Below are positions 53,520-64,000 of a DNA stretch of 64,000 nt, one piece after another. Location of the stretch: the NCBI RefSeq assembly GCF_028288465.1, contig NZ_JAQBNR010000022.1, positions 233,525 to 297,524 of the forward strand. Direction: 5' to 3'. The stretch is from Ferruginibacter sp. (GTDB lineage Bacteria > Bacteroidota > Bacteroidia > Chitinophagales > Chitinophagaceae). Positions within the stretch are counted from its first letter, which is position 1; every line of letters begins with the position of its first letter. The notes below the pieces were generated by a model. It ran no database searches, had not been told where the DNA came from, and was given only the letters and a program-made list of their open reading frames with translations. Made by a program: the position numbers and the translations under genes.

Positions 53520-54794
53520 ATGAAAGCAGCAAGAAAAAATATGGGTGGCCTTACTGAATTACGCAAAAAAGCAGAAAAAAAACTAATGTACGGCGTAACG
53601 GGCGCAGGCACGGAAAGCATACGTCCATTAGAAATTGAACACGAACTGAATGTACACAAGGTTGAACTGGAAATGCAAAATGAAGAATTACGCTTAACCC
53701 AGCTGCAACTCGAAAAATCGCTTGATAATTATGCTGAGTTATTTCAGTATGCACCGGTGGGCTATTTTATACTGGATATAAATGGAATCGTGTTAAACCT
53801 GAATGACGCGGCATGTAAGCTGTTGGGAGAACATACAAATTGGGCAACAGGTCGTCCTTTCTCGGTATTTCTGCATTCAGAAATTTGCCAGGATGACTTT
53901 TACCGGCACCGTAATCTTGTTATTGACTCCGGTATGCCGCAGGAAATTGAAGTTAAATTTATAAAAAAAGATAGTGCTGCATTTCCTGCACTTATTACAA
54001 GTACCATTGTAAAAGACGAAGAAGATCATTTTAAATATTTTCTGTCAACAGTAAATGATATTTCCGAACGCAAAGAGCAGGAACTAAAAATGAAAATGGC
54101 ACTGTCAAAGGAAGTAGAATTGAATGAGCTCAAATCACGCTTTATCTCTACCGCTTCGCATGAGTTCCGCACACCGCTCGCTACCATTTTATTATCTACA
54201 GAACTGCTTGAAAAATACAATGAGGCAGATGATGAAAAGAACAGAAAAAAACACTTTCAAAAAATAAAATCTGCTGTACTGGGGCTTACAGAAATTTTAA
54301 TGGATTTTCTTTCACTGGATAAATTTGAAAATGGTGCAATCACCAATAGCCCCGAATATATCGACCTGGTAAGCCTTACCACAAGAGTAATAGAGGATAT
54401 CAATATAAGAAGACAAACAGTGTTGTACAAACACGCTGACAAAAAACAAGTGGTTTACCTCGATCCAAAGTTGCTGAGAGTCTGTATCACGAATATCATA
54501 GGCAATGCATTTAAATATTCTCACGCAGATAGCCCGGTAGAAGTCACCACTGCGTTTGCGGATAATGACCAGGTTTTAATTAGTGTAAAAGATCATGGAA
54601 TAGGTATACCGGAGCATGACAAGCCATTTATATTTGACCGGTTCTTCCGGTCAAAAACAGCCGAGGCCTACCAGGGCACCGGGCTGGGTTTGAACATTGT
54701 ACAAAAATTTACCAGCGTAATGAATGGCCATATCTCATTTACCAGTGTTGAAAATGAAGGCTCCACATTTGTGCTGCAGTTCCCGAATATGTAA
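53520..54794 (+). CDS. PAS sensor histidine kinase
   Basis: 424 residues: coiled coil at about 38-70 (IEHELNVHKVELEMQNEELR), one PAS-PAC at about 70-185, HisKA (STASHEFRTPLATILLSTEL), N box (ITNIIGNAFKYSH), G1 (DHGIGIPEHD) and G2 (GTGLGLNIV). Soluble. It lies 44 bases after the CheB-CheR gene, so they form one signalling operon; no response regulator follows. Confidence 0.9.
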   Translation: MKAARKNMGGLTELRKKAEKKLMYGVTGAGTESIRPLEIEHELNVHKVELEMQNEELRLTQLQLEKSLDNYAELFQYAPVGYFILDINGIVLNLNDAACKLLGEHTNWATGRPFSVFLHSEICQDDFYRHRNLVIDSGMPQEIEVKFIKKDSAAFPALITSTIVKDEEDHFKYFLSTVNDISERKEQELKMKMALSKEVELNELKSRFISTASHEFRTPLATILLSTELLEKYNEADDEKNRKKHFQKIKSAVLGLTEILMDFLSLDKFENGAITNSPEYIDLVSLTTRVIEDINIRRQTVLYKHADKKQVVYLDPKLLRVCITNIIGNAFKYSHADSPVEVTTAFADNDQVLISVKDHGIGIPEHDKPFIFDRFFRSKTAEAYQGTGLGLNIVQKFTSVMNGHISFTSVENEGSTFVLQFPNM

Positions 54795-54991
54795 TTGCAG
54801 TCCCGCTTGCAGACGCTATGTAAGCTAACCTGTTATGATGGCAGTCTGATGAGCCATTATTTTGCTGCTTCATCTTATTGTTTATTATGCCAGATCCAAA
54901 TTTTGTCAATATCCACAAGTAATACTAATTTACACACTATAGTGACAGGTAACAAAATCATTTCTCCCAATCAAAAAGCTATGCCAGCATG

Positions 54992-56041
54992 ATGAAACAC
55001 AAAAAAAACAGTTCGGTCTTATTACTGATTTTGCTAAGTCTGCTAAGTTGTAAAAAAGCGGGTGCAGACAATGGAACCAGTACGGCTCCGACTAATCTTG
55101 TTATTAATGCTGTCGTAAGTTCAGACGGCAGCGGCAAGGTTGACTTTACCGCCAGCGCTAACAATGCTGTGTCATACGCATATGAGTTTGGCAATGGAGA
55201 TATTAAAACGACCGTTTCGGGTATCATCACTTATCAATATAATGCAGGCGGAACCAATACCTATACAGTAAACGTTACTGCTACCAGCAGCTCTTCACTT
55301 ACTGTAAAAACATCCATCCAGGTAACAGTCACCGTTACAGCGTCCGAACCCAAACTTTTTTGGTCGGATGAATTTGATAAAGATGGGGCACCGGATGCAA
55401 CCAAATGGGGATACGACATTGGTAACGGAGACAATGGCTGGGGCAATGCAGAACTGGAGTATTACACTGACCGTGCTAAAAACGCAGTTGTACAAGGCGG
55501 TGTATTGAAAATAAATGCATTGAAAGAGGATTACAACGGCAGGGTTTATACTTCTGCAAGACTGTTGTCTAAAGGTAAATTTGATTTTACTTATGGGAAG
55601 GTGGAAGTTAGAGCCAAACTCCCTGCAGGAGCTGGTACCTGGCCTGCTATCTGGATGCTTGGAAGTGATATTGCTACTAACGGGTGGCCCGGTTGTGGAG
55701 AAATAGATATTATGGAACATTTGGGCCGCACCGAAAATACTATCTATGGCACCTTGCATTATCCAGGTCACTCAGGTGGCAGTGCCGATGGCCATACCAC
55801 AGTGATAACAGATGCCACAAAAGCATTTCACATTTATACGCTGGAATGGACTGCGTCAGCTGTTAAAATTTATGCCGACGGGGTATTGTATCATACTACC
55901 ATTAATAGCGGGAGCCTCCCTTTTAATCATGATTTTTTTCTTATTCTGAATGTTGCTATGGGTGGCGGGTTTGGTGGCTCAGTAGATCCGTCATTCACCA
56001 ACGGCACAATGGAAGTGGATTATATCAGAGTGTATAAATAA
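54992..56041 (+). CDS. GH16 endo-beta-glucanase lipoprotein with PKD-like domain
   Basis: 349 residues from ATG 54992 (54989 is an adjacent alternative). Lipoprotein signal ends LLSLLSC (lipid Cys near 20). A PKD-type beta domain spans about 32-112 (YAYEFGNGDIKTTVSG). The GH16 catalytic domain follows, with the motif GCGEIDIMEHLG holding nucleophile and acid/base Glu. Likely laminarinase/beta-1,3-glucanase (family inference). Surface or periplasmic. Confidence 0.92.
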   Translation: MKHKKNSSVLLLILLSLLSCKKAGADNGTSTAPTNLVINAVVSSDGSGKVDFTASANNAVSYAYEFGNGDIKTTVSGIITYQYNAGGTNTYTVNVTATSSSSLTVKTSIQVTVTVTASEPKLFWSDEFDKDGAPDATKWGYDIGNGDNGWGNAELEYYTDRAKNAVVQGGVLKINALKEDYNGRVYTSARLLSKGKFDFTYGKVEVRAKLPAGAGTWPAIWMLGSDIATNGWPGCGEIDIMEHLGRTENTIYGTLHYPGHSGGSADGHTTVITDATKAFHIYTLEWTASAVKIYADGVLYHTTINSGSLPFNHDFFLILNVAMGGGFGGSVDPSFTNGTMEVDYIRVYK

Positions 56042-56061
56042 AATATTTAGCAGGTGTTAAA

Positions 56062-56084
56062 AAAGGGCTGCTATGCGGCCCTTT
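56062..56084 (+). terminator. Terminator after the GH16 gene
   Basis: AAAGGGC (56062-56068) pairs with GCCCTTT (56078-56084) around a 9-base loop, 20 bases after the stop. Confidence 0.75.
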
Positions 56085-56182
56085 CTTGTACAGTTCATCA
56101 TTTACGTATATTGTTTTAAAGCGGGGATTCGAAATTACAACCGAGGCATTTTAACAAGCAATGATGTTTCAACTTTACAATA

Positions 56183-56223
56183 AAAAAAGATACCATCAGA
56201 AAAATCCAATGGTACCTTTTTTA
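56183..56223. terminator. Second, bidirectional hairpin
   Basis: TACCAT (56191-56196) and ATGGTA (56209-56214) with A-run before and T-run after form a mismatched stem usable in either direction. The remainder up to 56640 shows no gene. Confidence 0.5.
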
Positions 56224-56655
56224 TACCAAAACTAACTACTAATGAAAAAAAACTAATTTTAATTACCCGGTTAAACCCGGTGTCCGGTTATGTATTTTAT
56301 ACTATTTTTTGAACGCCACTGTATCCGTTGCAGGCAAGTTTTTCTACCAGTAAAAATCATACTGCACCCATGCACAACTTGGTACATTGAAGTTACTGTA
56401 AAGCAATAAATAAACATCGTGCAAACGATTGCATAAAATATAAATCAAATGTACAACCCGGCTCCAGTTGAAAAAATAACCAAAAAAATATTCAGGTATT
56501 AAGGCTTGTAAAATCATCGGGGTTGCTACAGAATGTATGCCCAAATTGAATGACCACAATAAAGAGCATTCTGTAACAGCAGAACATTGGTCAAATCAGG
56601 AATACAATTCGTTACAAAAGAGCACAGTTTTTGCGCCATCCTAAGTAAATAAATA

Positions 56656-56684
56656 TTGAAATATTTGGTTTTTTATCTACTTTG
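56656..56684 (+). promoter_or_regulatory. Candidate housekeeping promoter of USP 4
   Basis: TTG (56656-56658), 19 bases, then TACTTTG (56678-56684) fits the Bacteroidota TTTG-N19-TAnnTTTG promoter loosely. No TGA-N6-TCA dyad is at the regulon spacing, so this USP appears to be outside the regulon. Confidence 0.45.
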
Positions 56685-56702
56685 TAGAAAATTCTATACT
56701 AA

Positions 56703-57485
56703 ATGCTGAATGTAATTGTTCCACTGGATTTTTCACAGACTTCTTTTAATGCTGCGCACTATGCTGCGCAAATGTTTAAGGGCAGAACAGACGTAAAGAT
56801 CATACTATATCATTTTTATGAAGATGACAAAGACATCGCTGTAGCTAAAAATTATTTAAACAGCCAAAAAGAAGAATTAAGCCACCTGGTATCGAATATT
56901 GACATTGAACTTGAAAGTGGAGACAACTTTATTGACCGCCTGGCTGCTTTTGCCCACATAAAGGGGGCATTTATGATAGTAATGGGCCTTACGGGTAAAA
57001 CACCCAGGGAACAACGTTTTTCGGGCAGCAATACGCTTAAACTAAGCGAAAAGGAAGTTTGCCCTGTATTAATTGTTCCTGAAGACGCCACTTACACCGG
57101 GATTAACAATGCGCTCATTACATCGGAATTGAAATCTGTTGAAGATACGCCTACCCTGCTTTGTATTAAAAAAGTACTGCAGTATTTTAAACCTGCCCTT
57201 CATATTTTAAACATCAACAGCAACCACTACATTTCTGTTACCGACGATGTGAGAGAGGAAAGGAATAAGATGGAAGGTTTGCTGGCCGAATTTAACCCGG
57301 AATTTTATTTTATGCGCTTGTACGACTTTCATGAGTCTGTTGAGGTATTTACAAGGGATAAAAATATTGATCTCATTATTATTGCGCCCCGTTATCATAA
57401 CTTTTTTGAAAGGTTGTTTAAAACACAGCATACAAAAAAACTGATCTATCACAGTAAAGTACCGGTTTTAGCGGTGCATGAATAA
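56703..57485 (+). CDS. Universal stress protein, two-domain (USP 4)
   Basis: 260 residues, two UspA-like folds: LNVIVPLDFSQTSFNAAHYA at the start and VCPVLIVPEDATYTGINNAL at the join. The first has MGLTGKTPREQRFSGS-like text at the ATP-loop position. The second is more diverged (LIIIAPRYHNFFERLFKTQH). Not adjacent to the other three USPs and not behind the same promoter type. Confidence 0.9.
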   Translation: MLNVIVPLDFSQTSFNAAHYAAQMFKGRTDVKIILYHFYEDDKDIAVAKNYLNSQKEELSHLVSNIDIELESGDNFIDRLAAFAHIKGAFMIVMGLTGKTPREQRFSGSNTLKLSEKEVCPVLIVPEDATYTGINNALITSELKSVEDTPTLLCIKKVLQYFKPALHILNINSNHYISVTDDVREERNKMEGLLAEFNPEFYFMRLYDFHESVEVFTRDKNIDLIIIAPRYHNFFERLFKTQHTKKLIYHSKVPVLAVHE

Positions 57486-57508
57486 TTAAATCTATTTCTT
57501 CTAAATAC

Positions 57509-57543
57509 AATTGGCGGCTTGCATGTGATGCAAGCCGCCAATT
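57509..57543. terminator. Bidirectional terminator between USP 4 and the GH2 gene
   Basis: AATTGGCGGCTTGCA and TGCAAGCCGCCAATT form a perfect 15-bp stem around TGTGA, between two convergent genes. Confidence 0.9.
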
Positions 57544-57562
57544 TATGTTAATTGATAACCGT

Positions 57563-61043
<3,481 letters not shown>

Positions 61044-63449
61044 ATGCTACCAGCTGCTAAACACAACAAACTTATTCATTTATTTATTGGAGCAATGCTG
61101 CTTCTTGGCATTCAGCCTGCTTTTTCGCAACAGACGCCACCCGTTTTGGACAAACAACCTATAAGCGACAGTATGCTGCCTACACTGGTTACCAAAGTGG
61201 CAACCTACACTGCAACAATTGACCATACTGATTTTTTAATCCGGCGAAAGTTCAATATCACCCCTATTTCGCTGAATATGCCTGAAATTGAAAGGAAGAT
61301 AAAAGGCTTTAAGGCCCGGTTGGAAAAAAATGGCAGCCATATGAACTTGCGCAGTTTAAACAGCGGCGTAATTATGCTCACGGAAACTTCAGATGATCTT
61401 TCTGCTTACCAGTCCATCCTTTCAAATTACAGCAGAGAACTCACCCAAAGCAATACTGAGGTAAAAAAAATACTTCGTGACCCAATACTTAACGCCGAAG
61501 TAAATGATTCTGTGATACAGGAACAGTTGGAAGACATACGAACTGAAGGACGTTCATTGGATTCACTGCAGCAAAAAGTTATTAACAGGGTGAATCTATT
61601 GCGAAACAAAGTATCGGTCAATTTATTGCAGGCAACGGATATTATTTCAGATATGCGGTATTTAACCATCTCTTTAAAACTCGGCATCTGGAAACAGGAA
61701 GAAGCTCCGCTATTTACCGCAACACAGCAAGAGTATAAAAACAACCTGGCTGAAATTACCGGGAACGCATTAGTCAGATCCGGAAAAATCATCATGATCT
61801 ACCTCGGTGAAAAGTGGGATGTAATCACGCTGGGACTGCTGGTATTCATTTGCATTTTTTCCTGGACCTGGTTAAATATGCACCGGATAAATAAACAGGA
61901 AAATAAAGACCTGGTACTGGGGCCGATACATTTTTTGCGCAGGAATGTGTTGATTGGTTGCGGGATGGCGCTCTTTACCTACCTGCCTTATTTTTTTGCT
62001 AACCCGCCGATGTCGCTGCTGCATGCACTTGAACTTTTCAGGTTGCTATTGCTGGCTTATCTTATCTATCCCTACCTGGCAAAACAATCCAAAATAATAT
62101 GGCTGATAATTTGCCTGCTTTGGTTGTATTATGCCATGGACGACCTGTTGCTGGAATCAGCATTGGGTGAACGTTGGGGACTATTCTTTAGCGGTATTAT
62201 AATGGCCGCTGTTGCCATAAAAATCACCAACCCACGACAACCACATTTTTCCGGCATACCTGAATCTCCTGCTACAAAAACATTGGCCATTTTTACGCTC
62301 ACCCAGGCGATACTTTCCATTTTTTTTAACCTTGCCGGCCGGGTTACACTGGCGAAAATATTTGGTGTAAGCGCCATTCAATGCCTCATGCTCGGGATCA
62401 GTTTAAAAGTGTTTTGTTCCATGGTGATGGAAGCGATATATCTGCAATCTGAAGCCTACCACGATAGCCGCATTTCTGCCTTTATCGATTTTAAGACGCT
62501 GCAGCATCGCTTTGTAAATATATTGTGGATACTTGCATCAACTGTGTGGACTATCTCACTGGCACGCAACCTGACGTTGTACGATACAGTGATTCAGTTA
62601 TGCACTCATTTTTTCGAAGCCACCAGAACCATCGGCAGCATGGTATTTACTTTTGAAAGTGTAGCCATTTTTATTTTCATCATCTGGTTATCATCTGTTA
62701 TTTCAGGGTTCATCAGCTTTTTCTTTGGCAGCGAAAAATTACATACAACCGGCAAACGAAGCCGGCTTGGTTCTATGATGCTCTTGATACGGCTTGCCAT
62801 ATGGATACTCGGCTTTTTTATTGCAGTGGCCGCGGCAGGTATTCCAATAGATAAATTGTCTATCATGATAGGCGCTCTTGGAGTAGGTATCGGATTTGGA
62901 TTGCAGAATATCGTAAATAATCTTGTATCCGGTGTAATACTTGCTTTTGAGAGACCGATACAAGTAGGCGACCTGATTGAAGTAGGCGGAAAGATGGGGG
63001 TGGTAAAAGAAATCGGCGTACGCTCCAGCAAGATCAATAACAACGAGGGTGCGGACATCATTGTGCCCAACGGCGACCTGCTTTCACAGCACCTGATCAA
63101 CTGGACAATGCAGGACCGCAACAAGCAGGTTGAGTATACAATTGGCATACCTTACAACAGCGACATAGAAAAAGTAAGGGGAATTATAAGGGAGACCCTG
63201 GCAGGCGAGGAAAAGATTATGGCCGCACCTGTCCCATCCATTACAGTAAAACAATTTGGAGAAAGAACAATTGATTTAAAAATATCGTTTTGGGTATTTG
63301 ATCTTTCCGAAGCCGGAGCAACCAGGAGCAATGCCATGATTAAAATCTACGAAAAGCTGACAGCGGCAGGTATCCAGCTTCCGGTAAGCCCGTGGCCCCT
63401 GGCTGAACAAAATGTACAACCCGATACAGAAGCAAAAAACATGGATTAA
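61044..63449 (+). CDS. MscS-family mechanosensitive channel, large type
   Basis: 801 residues from ATG 61044, which gives a proper signal peptide (MLPAAKHNKLIHLFIGAM...AFSQ); ATG 61008 adds 12 residues. A periplasmic coiled-coil region (about 25-235) precedes about ten helices. The MscS core at about 590-790 has the pore-lining TM3 segment GALGVGIGFGLQNIVNNLVSG and FERPIQVGDLIEVGGKMGVV of the beta domain. Larger than E. coli MscS (286) and like MscK/YbiO types. Protects against hypo-osmotic shock. Confidence 0.93.
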   Translation: MLPAAKHNKLIHLFIGAMLLLGIQPAFSQQTPPVLDKQPISDSMLPTLVTKVATYTATIDHTDFLIRRKFNITPISLNMPEIERKIKGFKARLEKNGSHMNLRSLNSGVIMLTETSDDLSAYQSILSNYSRELTQSNTEVKKILRDPILNAEVNDSVIQEQLEDIRTEGRSLDSLQQKVINRVNLLRNKVSVNLLQATDIISDMRYLTISLKLGIWKQEEAPLFTATQQEYKNNLAEITGNALVRSGKIIMIYLGEKWDVITLGLLVFICIFSWTWLNMHRINKQENKDLVLGPIHFLRRNVLIGCGMALFTYLPYFFANPPMSLLHALELFRLLLLAYLIYPYLAKQSKIIWLIICLLWLYYAMDDLLLESALGERWGLFFSGIIMAAVAIKITNPRQPHFSGIPESPATKTLAIFTLTQAILSIFFNLAGRVTLAKIFGVSAIQCLMLGISLKVFCSMVMEAIYLQSEAYHDSRISAFIDFKTLQHRFVNILWILASTVWTISLARNLTLYDTVIQLCTHFFEATRTIGSMVFTFESVAIFIFIIWLSSVISGFISFFFGSEKLHTTGKRSRLGSMMLLIRLAIWILGFFIAVAAAGIPIDKLSIMIGALGVGIGFGLQNIVNNLVSGVILAFERPIQVGDLIEVGGKMGVVKEIGVRSSKINNNEGADIIVPNGDLLSQHLINWTMQDRNKQVEYTIGIPYNSDIEKVRGIIRETLAGEEKIMAAPVPSITVKQFGERTIDLKISFWVFDLSEAGATRSNAMIKIYEKLTAAGIQLPVSPWPLAEQNVQPDTEAKNMD

Positions 63450-63542
63450 ACAGGCCTTACAGGGCATTTAATGCCGTTGTATAACTGGTTCATTTTACGT
63501 AGAATATCAATTCATATTGATTTTGCAATAGTTTGGATCAGG

Positions 63543-63649
63543 AATTAAGACCGGCAATAAAAACCGCTGGCAGAATTTGGGTGACGTATTCTTTTGAGCA
63601 CAAAAAAAATGCTCCAGGAATGGAACATCTTAAAATATAAATCCTGAAT
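63543..63649. repeat. 107-bp direct repeat, copy 1
   Basis: Copy 1 (63543-63649) and copy 2 (63894-64000) differ at about four positions and are 351 bp apart. Inside, GAGCA / TGCTC around an A8 run and TCCA / TGGA around GGAA could fold. No frame, no transposase nearby. Confidence 0.9.
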
Positions 63650-63893
63650 TTAATTTTCGTGTTTTTGATTCAATTCTGTTTCTTCAAGATCACTGTTTGG
63701 GATTTTATAGAATTGGATATTTCTTGTCGCTCTTCGCTGCTGTTACTTTCTGATGTAAAAATGCAATGATTAATCCAGTTCTTTTTTATTTTTCGTTTAA
63801 CAAATTGATTGTTTCGATGAATAGTTGATAATATCCGATTGAATAAATGGCTTGATTTATAACAGCTTCAAAGTAATAGGAATTTATAATTCC

Positions 63894-64000
63894 AATTAAG
63901 ACCGGCCATAATAACCGCTGGCAGAATTTGTGTGACGTGTTCTTTTGAGCACAAAAAAAATGCTCCAGGAATGGAACATCTTAAAATATAAATCCTGAAT
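63894..64000. repeat. 107-bp direct repeat, copy 2
   Basis: Second copy, ending exactly at the last base of the window, so its true right edge is unknown. Changes against copy 1 lie in the first 50 bases; the last half is identical. Confidence 0.9.

Larger units (their letters stand above)
63450..64000. other. Terminal stretch without a gene
   Basis: AT-rich, with no supported reading frame. It contains two copies of a 107-bp direct repeat (separate entry) and a loose spacer of about 244 bases. The feature may continue past the window. Confidence 0.6.

Overview
The window is a chromosomal segment of a Bacteroidota bacterium, most likely Chitinophagaceae (inference). The support is a type IX secretion C-terminal sorting domain, lipoprotein and Tat signals in Bacteroidota style, weak Shine-Dalgarno sequences, -7 promoter elements of the TAnnTTTG type, and an AT-rich, gene-dense layout with many small conserved Bacteroidota families. 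No rRNA, tRNA, CRISPR array, insertion sequence or prophage was seen.

Left part (1-18.6 kb) is ordinary chromosome. It holds the end of ccmE and ccmF (cytochrome c maturation), a TonB-C protein, a GH13 alpha-glucosidase lipoprotein, an ECF42-type sigma factor with its DGPF (YCII) partner, small stress/enzyme-like genes (DUF1330, STAS-like, cupin, VOC), a 5'-nucleotidase split into two overlapping genes, TfoX-N, a CDF exporter, MgtE, a START protein, an orphan excisionase-like 69-residue protein and a class III aminotransferase.

Middle part (18.8-47 kb) is a functional island. A membrane-bound [NiFe]-hydrogenase (small subunit, PH-like protein, large subunit, cytochrome b, maturation protease) reads leftward. 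A small membrane protein and hypA-hypB-hypC read rightward from the same intergenic region. The small subunit has both extra cysteines of O2-tolerant group 1d enzymes. Then come an SDR, DUF2892, thioredoxin, three tandem universal stress proteins, an Atl1-like/PNPOx pair, pfkB-fbaB (close to E. coli Pfk-2 and FbaB), an ABC exporter, a PAS histidine kinase, a receiver-CRP fusion regulator, a DUF892 ferritin-like protein, PEBP, patatin, and a DUF2953-GerW pair.

The main observation is that promoters across this island share one architecture. A CRP/FNR-like dyad TGA-N6-TCA is often doubled at exactly 22 bp centre to centre, and is followed 22-23 bp later by a TAnnTTTR -7 element. It is present on both sides of the hydrogenase divergent region and before the SDR, the 148-residue hypothetical, the USP cluster, the Atl1/PNPOx operon, pfkB, DUF892 and the PEBP operon, with a weaker version before the histidine kinase. 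Three tandem 165-178 bp repeats between the ABC exporter and the kinase carry the same promoter on the minus strand. Each is followed by a short transcribed stretch and a conserved hairpin, so I read them as three sibling small RNAs of about 60 nt. The kinase and the receiver-CRP fusion are the natural candidates to control this regulon (inference). Its gene content recalls an energy-limitation/hypoxia dormancy programme.

Right part (47-64 kb) holds a large T9SS-secreted repeat protein, a CheB-CheR-PAS fusion with a second PAS histidine kinase, a GH16 lipoprotein, a fourth USP, a GH2 beta-galactosidase, an MscS-family channel, and a 107-bp direct repeat that reaches the window end.
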